The notes under the pieces are model-generated. The model saw nothing but the letters and a program-made list of their open reading frames with translations. It did not search any database and was not told the DNA's origin. Below, in pieces: positions 18,020 through 26,695 of a stretch of DNA of 64,000 nt. This stretch comes from Amantichitinum ursilacus (lineage in GTDB: Bacteria; Pseudomonadota; Gammaproteobacteria; Burkholderiales; Chitinibacteraceae): contig NZ_LAQT01000028.1 of the NCBI RefSeq assembly GCF_001294205.1, positions 1 to 64,000 of the forward strand, in the 5' to 3' direction. Both the position numbers and the translations under genes were made by a program. Within the stretch, counting starts at the first letter, position 1. Every line of letters begins with the position of its first letter.

Positions 18020-19108
18020 TCAAGGCCAGTGCGTGCCGTCCATTAATACGCTTTGGCGCACGTCGCCGTCCGGGCAGGCGATGCCGAGTTCAGCGGCGGC
18101 CTGGCGATACAAGGCAGTCTGGTTGATGCCTGCGGCTATGGTCATCGGCTCGATGTCGCGTTTGATATAGCCCCAGCGCTGGTATTGGCTGACAAACCAT
18201 GCGCCATCGGATAACCACGGATAGGTGACCGTGCCGTTGCCAAAGAAGCGCACCGGCTCCGGTGTATCCGTGCGCGGCGGAAACTGGCCGAGCAGACGCG
18301 GCAAGATCAGTGCTTCCGGCTGGTTCAGATATTGCGGCTGGGCCAGCATACGTGCGGCTTCGGCCCGATGCATGCTGTCGGCATCAAGCCAGCGGCAAGC
18401 CTGCAGCACGCAGCGGATCAGTGCACGCGCACTGTTGGGGTAAAGCGCGGCAAAGTCGCGGCGGCAGGCAAGGATTTTTTCTGGATGCTCGGGCCAGATT
18501 TCGCTGCTGACGATCCAGGTGACGCCAGCGCCGGCTTGTGCTGCCACAGCGTGCCATGGCTCGCCGGCGCAGAACCCGTCAAGGCGCCCGCTGGCCAGTG
18601 TGGCGCTCATTTCGGACGGTGCGATCACCACCGACTGCACATCGTTCAAGGGATGCACGCCCTGCGCCGCCAGCCAGTAATACAGCCACATCGCATGGGT
18701 GCCAGTCGGAAAGGTCTGCGCAAACACCAACTCGCGCGGGCTGGTGGCGACAATCTGGCGCAGGCTCTGGCCACTGCGCAATTGCTGGGCGAGCGCCGGC
18801 GACAGGGTGATGGCCTGGCCATTCTGGTTCAGCGTCATCAATGCCGCCATATCCGCTTGCGGCCCACCTATCCCCAGTTGCACACCGTAGGCCAGGCCGT
18901 ATAGCGCATGCGCGGCATCGAGTTCGCCACTGAGCAGTTTATCGCGCAACGCCGCCCAGGACGGCTGACGCAGCAATTGCAGTTCCAGCCCGGCGCTGGC
19001 GGCAAAACGTTGGGCCACGAGCAGCGGCGCGCAGTCGGTCAGCGCGACAAAGCCCAGCCGTAGCGTGGCTTTTTCCGGGGCGCCAGATGCGGGCAGGGAG
19101 GCGTGCAT
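18020..19108 (-). CDS. nasS: NasS-type nitrate/nitrite sensor (NrtA-like, no signal peptide)
   Basis: A 362-residue protein of the NrtA/CmpA nitrate-binding family. It begins LRLGFVALTDCAPLLVA and contains FCAGEPWHAVAAQ and FPTGTHAMWLYYWL, all typical. It lacks a signal peptide or lipobox, so it should be cytoplasmic. This and the nasT gene just upstream (12-base gap) identify it as NasS. In the known mechanism NasS holds NasT inactive until nitrate or nitrite binds. There are no NrtB/NrtC-type transporter genes nearby, which argues against a transport role. Confidence 0.9.
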   Translation of the reverse strand: MHASLPASGAPEKATLRLGFVALTDCAPLLVAQRFAASAGLELQLLRQPSWAALRDKLLSGELDAAHALYGLAYGVQLGIGGPQADMAALMTLNQNGQAITLSPALAQQLRSGQSLRQIVATSPRELVFAQTFPTGTHAMWLYYWLAAQGVHPLNDVQSVVIAPSEMSATLASGRLDGFCAGEPWHAVAAQAGAGVTWIVSSEIWPEHPEKILACRRDFAALYPNSARALIRCVLQACRWLDADSMHRAEAARMLAQPQYLNQPEALILPRLLGQFPPRTDTPEPVRFFGNGTVTYPWLSDGAWFVSQYQRWGYIKRDIEPMTIAAGINQTALYRQAAAELGIACPDGDVRQSVLMDGTHWP

Positions 19109-19120
19109 TGCTGGATTTCC

Positions 19121-19696
19121 TTAGCCGAGCAGATCGGACATATTAATCAGTTGGCGCGCCACATCGGCCAGCTTCTGGCCTTGCTTCATGGCTTGCGTGC
19201 GCAAGAGTTCATAGGCAGCGGCTTCAGTCAGGCCGCGCTTGTCCATCAGCACGCCTTTGGCGCGATCGATCAATTTACGATCTGACAGCTGTTGTTCCAC
19301 CTTGGCCAGGCGTTGTCGCAGCCGGTCGTCCTCGGCAAAACGCACCAGCGCAACCTCGATAATGGGGGAGAGTTTCTCTGCGGCCAGACCGTCAACGACA
19401 TAGGTGGTGACGCCTGCACCGACGGCGGCACGGATCAGTTGCTGGTTGGCGTCGGGGGTAAACATCACCACGGGTCGGGGTGCGGTTGCGTTCATCACGG
19501 CCAGTTGTTCCAGCGTGTCGCGCGACGGGCTTTCGGTATCGATGATCACCACATCAGGGCGCTGCTGCTCTACGGCCCATAACAGCGCAGTGGAACTGAC
19601 CGCATCGGGCAGTACGTCATAATCTTGCTGTAACAGCGTGGCGCGCAATTCGCCGATGGCTTTGGCAGTGTCGGTGACCAGCAACACGCGCAGCAT
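19121..19696 (-). CDS. nasT: NasT-type ANTAR-domain RNA-binding antiterminator
   Basis: A 191-residue protein with an N-terminal pseudo-receiver domain (LRVLLVTDTAKAI ... VVIIDTESPSRDTL) and a C-terminal ANTAR domain from ~130 (LIDRAKGVLMDKRGLTEAAA, then LADVARQLINMSDLLG). ANTAR proteins bind paired hexaloop hairpins and prevent terminator formation. The matching leader lies ~1.3 kb downstream on the same strand, before the transporter gene. nasT and nasS appear to form their own small operon upstream of the leader. Confidence 0.93.
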   Translation of the reverse strand: MLRVLLVTDTAKAIGELRATLLQQDYDVLPDAVSSTALLWAVEQQRPDVVIIDTESPSRDTLEQLAVMNATAPRPVVMFTPDANQQLIRAAVGAGVTTYVVDGLAAEKLSPIIEVALVRFAEDDRLRQRLAKVEQQLSDRKLIDRAKGVLMDKRGLTEAAAYELLRTQAMKQGQKLADVARQLINMSDLLG

Positions 19697-19796
19697 GGCA
19701 GTCAGGCCCGGTTAAAAATGAATTGGGTTAAAACAGGCACGGCAAGGTGCTCCAGACGGTGGCGTGCGAGGAATATACCTTTGTTATATGCAAGTT

Positions 19797-20528
19797 TCAT
19801 GCCGCAGGCGGGTTCGCAGTGGTGCGGCTGGCGCGAAACAGGGCACGCATTTCTGCGGCGTAGATGATTTCTTCAAGGTCTTCTTCGCTGATATCGACCA
19901 GCTCGCCGCGCGCAGACAACACTGCGCGTAAATCATCCCGCGTGACGCCGCCGCCCGCAGGCAGGGGTGGGCTGACTTGATGGTTGACGTTGGCGCGGTC
20001 GCTGATGCGATGCGGATAGCGCCGTTGCAGCGCGTTGTTGAACAGTAAGGCGTAGGCGAGCAATAACAGCGAATCGAGCAGCACTGGCCACAGCACAAAG
20101 CCGAATCCGAGCCGGTACACGGCGGGCCCGCCGAGCACGGCCGTCAAGGCGACTGCGCCGCTGGGTGGGTGGATGCAGCGCGCTTCAAACATCAAGGCGA
20201 TCGCGATGGCGGCCGCCACCGCCGCGGCGAAGCCGGTGTGGCCGAGCAGCAAGCCAGCCGCCACGCCCACGCAGGCGGCGATCAAATTACCGCCGACGAT
20301 GGACCACGGTTGCGCAAGTGGGCTGGCGGGCACGGCAAACAGCAGGACCGCCGAAGCGCCCATCGGGGCGATAAACCATGGATTGAGTTCGCCCAAGGCA
20401 TGGCGCGCCACCACTTCGGTCGCCCATAGACCCAGCGCTGCGCCGACACAGCCCAGAATCCGTTCGCGTCGGCTGGCGGTGGTGGGCGCGGGCCTAAAGC
20501 CATGCAGCCAGTGGAGAAATGCATGCAT
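19797..20528 (-). CDS. HPP-family membrane protein, possible nitrite transporter
   Basis: A 243-residue protein with about four membrane segments and the family signature in CIHPPSGAVALTAVLGG. The N-terminal (P)WxxPMGASAVLLFAVP block is typical. The C-terminus (TRDDLRAVLSARGELVDISEEDLEEII) is the linker that in many bacterial homologues leads to CBS domains; here the protein ends before any CBS pair. HPP proteins of cyanobacteria and chloroplasts have been shown to move nitrite. Placement 100 bases upstream of nasT makes a nitrite role plausible but unproven. The ATG at 20528 is chosen because the longer frame upstream is non-membrane and low in conservation features. Confidence 0.8.
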   Translation of the reverse strand: MHAFLHWLHGFRPAPTTASRRERILGCVGAALGLWATEVVARHALGELNPWFIAPMGASAVLLFAVPASPLAQPWSIVGGNLIAACVGVAAGLLLGHTGFAAAVAAAIAIALMFEARCIHPPSGAVALTAVLGGPAVYRLGFGFVLWPVLLDSLLLLAYALLFNNALQRRYPHRISDRANVNHQVSPPLPAGGGVTRDDLRAVLSARGELVDISEEDLEEIIYAAEMRALFRASRTTANPPAA

Positions 20529-20728
20529 GCGCAACGTGCCTGTTGTTTGATCTGGAAAGGGGGCGAAATATATCACGATGTGATATGTGGCGCGGCGCAT
20601 CGACTGGGTGTGCAGCCCAGTGGCAGGGCGGCCTACAACAATCTGCGTGCGCTGCGGACGGGAATCGAAACGCGATCGGCGCAAGATAGCAGGGTCGCGG
20701 CATTTGCCGCATCGGCCAGGAGCTAGCC

Positions 20729-20959
20729 ATGGAACCGATCCTTACCACTGCATCGACCGCGCCTATGACCTTGGCGGTCTACAACGCGCTAAAGACGCTG
20801 GATGAATCGCCGTTATTGCAATTAACTGTGGGCGAGCAGGAAAAACGCCAGTTAATGCAACTGGGTTATGTCACCGAAAACGAGCTGGGTTTGTTTCGCC
20901 TCTCGCCCGAAGGCAAAGAGGCTTTGGAAAATTTCCGCAGCCACCACGAAGTTGAGTAA
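20729..20959 (+). CDS. Small hypothetical protein, winged-helix-like
   Basis: A 76-residue protein with AGGAG eight bases before the ATG. The C-terminal half, LMQLGYVTENELGLFRLSPEGKEAL, resembles the second half of a winged helix ('LxxxGLI....GxxxLTxxG'), so a small DNA-binding or adaptor role is possible. It stands alone on the plus strand between minus-strand genes. No family is recognised. Confidence 0.6.
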   Translation: MEPILTTASTAPMTLAVYNALKTLDESPLLQLTVGEQEKRQLMQLGYVTENELGLFRLSPEGKEALENFRSHHEVE

Positions 20960-20985
20960 ACCGGTGTGGGCGGCCGCGGCCAGTT

Positions 20986-21552
20986 CTAGTCGGCCGTGCT
21001 GCTGCCCGAACCTTTGGTGGTCACCAGCGCGCGCACTGCGGCCAAGGTGTTTTCGACGTGTTTATCCGGATTAAGCGCGGTGTATTCGTAGGCGATTTTG
21101 CCGTCCTGGCTAATCACATACGAAGTGCGATTGGCGTATTTAAAGCCAAGTACCGCGTCATATGCACCCATGATTTTCTTGTCGGCATCGGATGCGACTG
21201 CAAATTTGCTGCGGCATTCCGATACTGAAAATTTGTTCAACGTTTCAATATCATCGGCCGATACGCCAATGACGGTGGCGCCCAGTACCTGATATTTATC
21301 AATTGCGGCGGCAAAGTCGTGTGCTTCAATCGTGCAGCCTTTGGTAAACGCGGCCGGATAAAAATACAGCACCACCGGGCCTTTTTTCAGCGCATCGCCG
21401 AGCGAGAAGTTGTAAACCTTGCCGCCCAGCGAAGCCTGCGTGGTAAACGCGGGCGCGGTGCTGCCCACCGGCAGGGCAGCGTAAGTGGTGGTCGCCAGCG
21501 TTGCGGCCAGCGCAGCGGGAAGGGCAAGGCGCATTAAGCGGGTGATGTGCAT
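20986..21552 (-). CDS. Secreted peroxiredoxin, AhpC/TSA (PrxQ/Bcp-like)
   Basis: A 188-residue thiol peroxidase. An N-terminal signal peptide (residues 1-25, ending TTYA) indicates the periplasm. The peroxidatic site is the family motif P-x3-T-x2-C in YPAAFTKGC; a second Cys in VSECRSKF may act as the resolving residue. The rest (GVSADDIETLNKF, SYVISQDGKIAYEY) is standard for the family. It probably removes hydrogen or organic peroxides at the envelope. It is monocistronic. Confidence 0.88.
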   Translation of the reverse strand: MHITRLMRLALPAALAATLATTTYAALPVGSTAPAFTTQASLGGKVYNFSLGDALKKGPVVLYFYPAAFTKGCTIEAHDFAAAIDKYQVLGATVIGVSADDIETLNKFSVSECRSKFAVASDADKKIMGAYDAVLGFKYANRTSYVISQDGKIAYEYTALNPDKHVENTLAAVRALVTTKGSGSSTAD

Positions 21553-21764
21553 GATGTTCTCCGTGGTAGGGCAAATTGTTTTGTGCTGCTGATGTTAGTA
21601 GAAACGCGCGGAACCCGTGCGGCGTTGTCACGGTTCGCTGCCACTGGGCGTGGCAGGCCGTATTCGCATTGCCGCTAATGTCCGCTATTCTTGGCAACTT
21701 CTTTATTTTTTCTGGTCTGGATGTGACTGCTAAAAAAGCCCCGCTGCAAGAACCCCCGTGTGTA

Positions 21765-22766
21765 ATGCCCGGCAATTTCAAGCTGGATACCGCCGCGTGG
21801 ATCATCGCTTTTGTAATCTTGCTCGGCGTGCTGCTGTTGCATCTGGTGCCCGCGCTATTTACCGGTCTGATTGCTTTTACGCTGATTCATTCCCTCGCAC
21901 CGGTGGTTTCTCGCCTGGCCAAAGGCATGCGCGGGCGCCTGCTGGTGGCTATTCTGCTCGTGGCGGTGGTGATCGGGTTGTTTGTGGCGCTGGGCATTGC
22001 CACGGCCGCGTTTGTACGCAGTGAGGCAGGCTTGTCCGCTTTGTTCGGCCGCATGGCCGTGATTATCGATGACGCCAGCAATACCTTGCCGCCCTGGATT
22101 GCCGACAATCTGCCCAATAGCAGCGATGAAATCCGTAACATGAGCGTGGATTGGCTGCGCGCCCATTCCACTGAAATGCGCATCTTTGGCACCGAAGCCG
22201 GCATGGCTTTTGTGCATGGATTAATCGGGTTGGTAATTGGCGTGATGGTTGCGGTGCATGATGTTCTGCTGGATTCGCATATCAAGCCGTTATCGGCCGC
22301 TCTAATGCGTCGCGTGCGCTTGTTTACTTATTCGTTCAGGCAAGTGGTGTTTGCGCAGGTCCGTATTTCTGCCATCAATACTGTGTTTACCGCGATTTAT
22401 CTGGCAGTTATTTTGCCTGCTTGCGGCGTGCACTTGCCGCTGGTTAAAACCATGATTCTGGTGTCATTCATTGTCGGCTTATTGCCGGTGATCGGTAACC
22501 TGATTTCAAATACGGTGATCATTGTGGTGAGCCTGTCGCATTCATTGCAGATTGCCGGTGGCTCCCTGGTGTTTCTGGTGCTGATTCATAAGCTGGAATA
22601 TTTTTTGAACGCCAAGATTGTTGGCACGCGGATTCGGGCCAGTGCCTGGGAGATTTTGCTGGCGATGCTCTTGATGGAGTCGCTATTTGGCATTGCCGGA
22701 TTGGCCGCAGCCCCGGTGTTTTATGCTTATCTAAAGAGCGAATTGTCGGCGCGTGGGCTCGTGTAG
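21765..22766 (+). CDS. AI-2E family transporter (YdiK/PerM-like permease)
   Basis: A membrane protein of about 333 residues and seven to eight predicted helices. The two N-terminal helices, the long central amphipathic segment and the C-terminal region (SFIVGLLPVIGNLISNTVIIVV ... IVGTRIRASAWEILLAMLL) match the AI-2E/UPF0118 family. Substrate is uncertain: members export autoinducer-2, act as Na+/H+ antiporters, or are uncharacterised. The start is uncertain: ATG 21765 lacks a strong Shine-Dalgarno sequence, and in-frame ATGs at 21678 and 21576 would add hydrophobic residues. Confidence 0.8.
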   Translation: MPGNFKLDTAAWIIAFVILLGVLLLHLVPALFTGLIAFTLIHSLAPVVSRLAKGMRGRLLVAILLVAVVIGLFVALGIATAAFVRSEAGLSALFGRMAVIIDDASNTLPPWIADNLPNSSDEIRNMSVDWLRAHSTEMRIFGTEAGMAFVHGLIGLVIGVMVAVHDVLLDSHIKPLSAALMRRVRLFTYSFRQVVFAQVRISAINTVFTAIYLAVILPACGVHLPLVKTMILVSFIVGLLPVIGNLISNTVIIVVSLSHSLQIAGGSLVFLVLIHKLEYFLNAKIVGTRIRASAWEILLAMLLMESLFGIAGLAAAPVFYAYLKSELSARGLV

Positions 22767-22790
22767 CAGTTGCCGGATCAAGTTTAATTA

Positions 22791-22820
22791 AAAGGGGCGT
22801 CCACATGGATGCCCCTTTTT
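22791..22820. terminator. Bidirectional intrinsic terminator
   Basis: AAAAGGGGC and GCCCCTTTTT flank a 12-base loop between two convergent genes. There is a T-run on the plus strand and, through the A-run, on the minus strand, so it can end both the permease and the DUF2863 transcripts. Confidence 0.85.
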
Positions 22821-22841
22821 GATTGCGCGCTGGATTAACTG

Positions 22842-24020
22842 TTAATGCAAATGGCGCGGCGTATCAACTGTTTCCACTTCTTCGGGCATTTCGGTATGCA
22901 GCAATTCGCCTTCGGGCGTCGGGTATAGCGGCGAGCCACAATCATCGCAATAATCGAGCGGAAAATCATGCTCGTGCACCATGATATCGACGATGCCAAT
23001 TTCTTTTAGCACGGCTTCGATTTCGGCCACGCAATCGGTGTGTTCGTCTTCGCCATCCAGTAGCGGCCAGACCACGCCATGCAGCACTTTGTCTTCGCCG
23101 CGGCGCAAGAAACCGACACGATATTCTTCCAGTCGTTTGCCCTGGAAGGGGCCGATGACCGCTTGCAATTCGCGTGCGCCCAGATTGAGCGTCAGCATCA
23201 AAAAGGCCACAGTGGCACGCAAGGAATACGCGCGCGAGGCGCGGTCGGCTTCGCGCCAGGTGGTGTGATAGGCGCCGGGCAATAACGCTTCGAAGGCCGC
23301 GCCGGGCAGCAGCGGCGTCAAGGCTGCGCCACCCTGGCGTTGCCACTGATCAATGGATTCATCGCTATCACCGTCTTCTTCTTGCCAGCGAAATAGCGCG
23401 CCGCCTTGCGGCACGACCACCACACCGATCACATAACGTGTATCCGACAAAAATGGCCGGGTTTCAGGCAGGCCCGCAGGCACGGCAAATACGCCGCTGC
23501 TGAATGCAGCTTGCGTCAGCGATTGCAGCAATTCCAGCGTCGGCACAAAACCGCGCGGCAACTGATCGGGGCTATATAAAAAGTCGCCAATGCCAATTCG
23601 CGCATTGCGCGCAAAAACATGTGCGCCCAATTGGGTACGCAGATTACGCAGCGTTTCGGCCGGGATATTGCCCGAGGCGATTTGCCAGCGCGACCACGTC
23701 AGTAACGGGGCGCTAAACATCAGGACATCGTAGGTGTCGCCGTCGAGGGTGATCGTGGTCGATTCGCACACGCTTTCGATGGTGTCGGCCAGGGCGTTGT
23801 AGGCTTCGACGTCGTTTTCGCTCAACTGGTCGAGCGCGCCGTTTAGCGTGTCTTCTTCTTTATCTTTAAGCAGGCGTTCGACGAGCGTCGACAGGCGGGT
23901 TTGCCAGAACTGGTCTTCAAGGCGGCTGGTGGAGCTGGCCATGCCTTCAGAAAGCCGGATCAGATCCACTTCATCCGCCGGACTGCGACCACGGCGGGAA
24001 GGGCGATTGCGTTTGATCAT
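22842..24020 (-). CDS. DUF2863 family protein
   Basis: A 392-residue protein of a family largely confined to betaproteobacteria. The N-terminus is basic (MIKRNRPSRRGRSPADEVDLIRL) with a region like the family's 'S.SRLEDxFWE..L' start (GMASSTSRLEDQFW). The C-terminus has a CDDCGSPLYP motif (CxxC), which could bind a metal. No signal peptide or membrane helix is present. The function is unknown. Confidence 0.75.
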   Translation of the reverse strand: MIKRNRPSRRGRSPADEVDLIRLSEGMASSTSRLEDQFWQTRLSTLVERLLKDKEEDTLNGALDQLSENDVEAYNALADTIESVCESTTITLDGDTYDVLMFSAPLLTWSRWQIASGNIPAETLRNLRTQLGAHVFARNARIGIGDFLYSPDQLPRGFVPTLELLQSLTQAAFSSGVFAVPAGLPETRPFLSDTRYVIGVVVVPQGGALFRWQEEDGDSDESIDQWQRQGGAALTPLLPGAAFEALLPGAYHTTWREADRASRAYSLRATVAFLMLTLNLGARELQAVIGPFQGKRLEEYRVGFLRRGEDKVLHGVVWPLLDGEDEHTDCVAEIEAVLKEIGIVDIMVHEHDFPLDYCDDCGSPLYPTPEGELLHTEMPEEVETVDTPRHLH

Positions 24021-24091
24021 GAGTAGGCTCCGGTCGGTAATCTTGTCATTCTAGCGAATGTGGCTAGCCCCGGCGCGATTGCTGCGCGTTC

Positions 24092-24586
24092 TCAGGCCTC
24101 GACGTTTGCGGCCAGTCGCATCAAGACGGCCGCATCGCCATAGCCTTCGATATTGCGTTCGGCCTCGAAACCCCAGCGCTGCCAGAAGCCTTCGGCCTGC
24201 AGCACCGCTACCAGACGCGTGTGACGAAAGCCGTGGGCGCGGCCCCATGCCAAGGCGTGTTGGACCAGTGCGGGCGCGACACCGTTGCCGCGTGATTGCG
24301 GCAGTACGGCGAGATCGTGCCAGAAATGGGTATCGGCGGCTGCGGCGGGAGTGGGCAGGGGCTGGCCCAGTTTGGGCGGCTGCGCGCCACTCCATGGATG
24401 GGTAAAAAAGTAGCCGACTATGCGGCCGGCGTGCTCCGCCAGCCAGCTGGAATGCGGGGACGTCTGCAGTTTGCTGGCAAATGCGGCGATCGGTTCATGA
24501 AAACCAGCCGGATAACACGCTTGCTGAATGGCGTCGATGGCGGGTAAGTCGGCCAGTGTAACGAGGCGAATATGGACTGCGGTCAT
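24092..24586 (-). CDS. GNAT family N-acetyltransferase
   Basis: A 164-residue acetyl-CoA-dependent acyltransferase. HIRLVTLADLPAIDAIQQACYP is a typical GNAT beta1-alpha1, and the acetyl-CoA loop is LAVLPQSRGNGVAPALVQHAL (R/Q-x-x-G-x-G/A). The C-terminal segment (GFWQRWGFEAE) is the usual 'FYxxxGF' element. The substrate cannot be read from sequence. The ATG at 24586 is preferred over one 54 bases upstream because the GNAT fold starts immediately after it. Confidence 0.85.
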   Translation of the reverse strand: MTAVHIRLVTLADLPAIDAIQQACYPAGFHEPIAAFASKLQTSPHSSWLAEHAGRIVGYFFTHPWSGAQPPKLGQPLPTPAAAADTHFWHDLAVLPQSRGNGVAPALVQHALAWGRAHGFRHTRLVAVLQAEGFWQRWGFEAERNIEGYGDAAVLMRLAANVEA

Positions 24587-24612
24587 GGTTTGATGCGGTT
24601 TTGAAAGCTGAA

Positions 24613-24666
24613 AATACAAATGCCCCCAAAAAGGAGGCATTTGTATTTAGCCGGGCGAGCCCGGCT
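24613..24666 (-). terminator. Tandem hairpins ending the rhlE transcript
   Basis: Just after the helicase stop codon the minus strand holds AGCCGGGC/GCCCGGCT, then a long stem AAATACAAATGCC/GGCATTTGTATTT with a run of T in the loop and after the stem. It also lies upstream of the acetyltransferase gene, so it may insulate the two. Confidence 0.7.
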
Positions 24667-24676
24667 GTCTTGCTAA

Positions 24677-26458
24677 TTACTCGCCGCGGTTGTTGCGACG
24701 GGCAAATTCGCCACGGATAGCACGGTCGCTACGCGGAGCGCCATCACGAGCGCCTTCACGCTTGAAACCGCCTTCACGCGGAGCGGAGTTGAAACCGCCT
24801 TCACGTTTGAAGCCACCTTCACGCGGTGCAGCTGCATCGCGGCTGAAACCACCTTCGCGCTTGAAACCACCTTCACGCGGTGCGGAGTCACGGTTGAAGC
24901 CACCTTCGCGCTTGAAGCCGCCTTCACGCGGAGCGGAATCACGATTGAAGCCACCTTCGCGCTTGAAACCACCTTCACGCGGTGCGGAATCACGGTTGAA
25001 ACCACCTTCGCGGTTGTAACCGCCTTCACGCGGCGCACGGCTGAAAGTGCGTTCGCCGTTGTCATCAGCGCGGTTAAAACCACCTTCGCGCGGTGCCGAG
25101 TCACGGTTGTAGCCACCTTCACGCGGTGCGGAATCACGGTTGTAACCGCCTTCGCGCGGCTTGCCAGCGTAACCACCGCGGCCACCGTTACCACCTTGCG
25201 GACGACCACCGCCGCCAAAGCCACGACCACCGCGGTCATTGCCGCGATCGCCGCCACGCTCACCGCGGGCTGCCGGCTGGAAGCGCGCTTCCAGACCTTC
25301 CATGGCCATGGTGCCGAAGTCGATCTGATAGCGTTTACGGATACGCGTCAGCAGCATGAAGTCGTTTTTGGTGACCAGCGATACAGCGCGGCCCGAACGA
25401 CCGGCACGACCGGTACGACCGATACGGTGAATGTAATCTTCCGAGAAACGCGGCAGATCAAAGTTGATCACCTGGCCGATGCCGGCCACGTCAATACCAC
25501 GGGCGGCAACGTCGGTGGCGATCAGCATGTCGATCTCGCCACGGCGCAGCTTGTCCAGCACTTTACGGCGGGTGCGTTGCGGCAGATCGCCGTGCATGGC
25601 ATCAGCGCGCAGGCCTTCCAGCTTCAGCCAGTCGGAGATGCTGTCAGCGTCGACCTTGGTGGCGACAAACACGATCGACTGGGTGTCCGGCAGGGCTTGA
25701 GCCAGTGCAGCGGTCAGTTTCAGTTTGTGTTCGTAACCATCGGCGTAATGCACCGATTGTTCCACGTTAGCGGTCGGCAGACCTTGCGGAGCCAGTTCCA
25801 CTTTCTGCGGATTGCGCAGCATCGGTGCGGCAAACGTTTGCACGGTTTGCGACAGCGTGGCGGAGAACAGGGCGGTCTGGCGTTCCGGCGGCAGTTGGCC
25901 GACGATTTCTTCGATGTCGTCGATGAAACCCATGTCCAGCATGCGGTCGGCTTCGTCCAGCACCAGCATTTCGAGGCGACGGAAGTCGATACGACCGCTA
26001 CGCATCAGGTCCATCAGACGGCCCGGGGTAGCAACCAGCACTTCAACCGGTTGCGCCAGTTGTTTGTGTTGAACCGGGTAAGGCACGCCACCGACCACGC
26101 TCACCACTTTGCAACGCGGAATGCGACGGGCAAAAGCAACGGCAACCTTGGAAACCTGTTCTGCCAGTTCACGCGTCGGGGTCAGCACCAGAACACGCGG
26201 GCCTTTGCCGTGGTGAACCGGGGGACGTGCCAGACGGGTGATTGCAGGCAACAGGAAGGCGGCGGTCTTGCCGGTACCGGTTTGTGCAGAAGCCATCAGA
26301 TCTTCGCCGCGCAGCAGCACGGGGATCGCATGAGCTTGAATCGGGGTGGGGTTTACAAGGCCTTGCGAGGCCAGTTCTTTGGAGAGGTCTTCGTCGAGGC
26401 CGAGCGAAGAGAAAGTGATATCCTGATCTGAAGCCTGATCATGGGCAGCGAGCGTCAT
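24677..26458 (-). CDS. rhlE: DEAD-box RNA helicase, RhlE-like, with Arg/Gly repeat tail
   Basis: A 593-residue ATP-dependent RNA helicase. Motifs in order are: Q motif (FSSLGL ... PTPIQAHAIP), motif I AQTGTGKT, PTRELAEQV, DEAD (VLDEADRMLDMGF), SAT (FSATLS), ATDVAARGIDV and HRIGRTGRAGRSG. The core ends near residue 390. The last ~200 residues are low-complexity: Gly/Arg/Asn-rich, then about 17-residue repeats of REGGF-K/N-R and DSAP type. Such basic tails bind RNA and may support condensate formation. Likely roles are ribosome assembly, RNA decay and cold growth. The long 5' region (26459-26695) could hold cold regulation, but nothing is clear. Confidence 0.93.
   Translation of the reverse strand: MTLAAHDQASDQDITFSSLGLDEDLSKELASQGLVNPTPIQAHAIPVLLRGEDLMASAQTGTGKTAAFLLPAITRLARPPVHHGKGPRVLVLTPTRELAEQVSKVAVAFARRIPRCKVVSVVGGVPYPVQHKQLAQPVEVLVATPGRLMDLMRSGRIDFRRLEMLVLDEADRMLDMGFIDDIEEIVGQLPPERQTALFSATLSQTVQTFAAPMLRNPQKVELAPQGLPTANVEQSVHYADGYEHKLKLTAALAQALPDTQSIVFVATKVDADSISDWLKLEGLRADAMHGDLPQRTRRKVLDKLRRGEIDMLIATDVAARGIDVAGIGQVINFDLPRFSEDYIHRIGRTGRAGRSGRAVSLVTKNDFMLLTRIRKRYQIDFGTMAMEGLEARFQPAARGERGGDRGNDRGGRGFGGGGRPQGGNGGRGGYAGKPREGGYNRDSAPREGGYNRDSAPREGGFNRADDNGERTFSRAPREGGYNREGGFNRDSAPREGGFKREGGFNRDSAPREGGFKREGGFNRDSAPREGGFKREGGFSRDAAAPREGGFKREGGFNSAPREGGFKREGARDGAPRSDRAIRGEFARRNNRGE
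24740..25160. repeat. Tandem ~51-bp coding repeats in the helicase tail
   Basis: The 3' part of rhlE consists of near-identical blocks, mostly of about 51 bases, encoding REGGFKREGGFNRDSAP and shorter variants (REGGYNRDSAP). Codon choice is conserved between blocks, which suggests recent expansion and possible copy-number variation. Confidence 0.8.
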
Positions 26459-26650
26459 GCTGTAGTCCTGGTTAAGTGAGCCGGATCAATCAAAGTGTCC
26501 GGCGAAGCATCGACCTAACCAACATATGAACCGCAATCACGAACAAACGCAGGGGCGGTGAAGAGGTCAGGGGCGATGAATATCAGAGAGTTGGCGCTAT
26601 CAGTAGCGTTGCCAGCTCTGGGCGAAAGGACGGACTATACGGGGTATTGA

Positions 26651-26672
26651 GAAAAAGGGCAAGGCCCTTGCC
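26651..26672 (-). terminator. Intrinsic terminator after the MscS-like gene
   Basis: On the minus strand GGCAAGG and CCTTGCC pair around a single base, followed by CTTTTTC. It lies 24 bases after the stop codon of the channel gene. Confidence 0.75.
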
Positions 26673-26695
26673 GAATTGTTATATCAATATTCTGA

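Noticed and set aside
19740-19796. NtrC-like half-sites GCAC/GTGC upstream of nasT
   Set aside because: The spacing is six rather than the seven bases of the GCACC-N5-GGTGC consensus, and no sigma-54 promoter lies beside it.
24740-25160. CRISPR-like or satellite repeats
   Set aside because: Repeats are in frame with the helicase tail, with no unique spacers.
25196-26431. Long open frame (411 codons) on the plus strand over rhlE
   Set aside because: It is antisense to a clear helicase and consists of His/Gln/Arg-rich low-complexity sequence, typical of GC-rich shadow frames.
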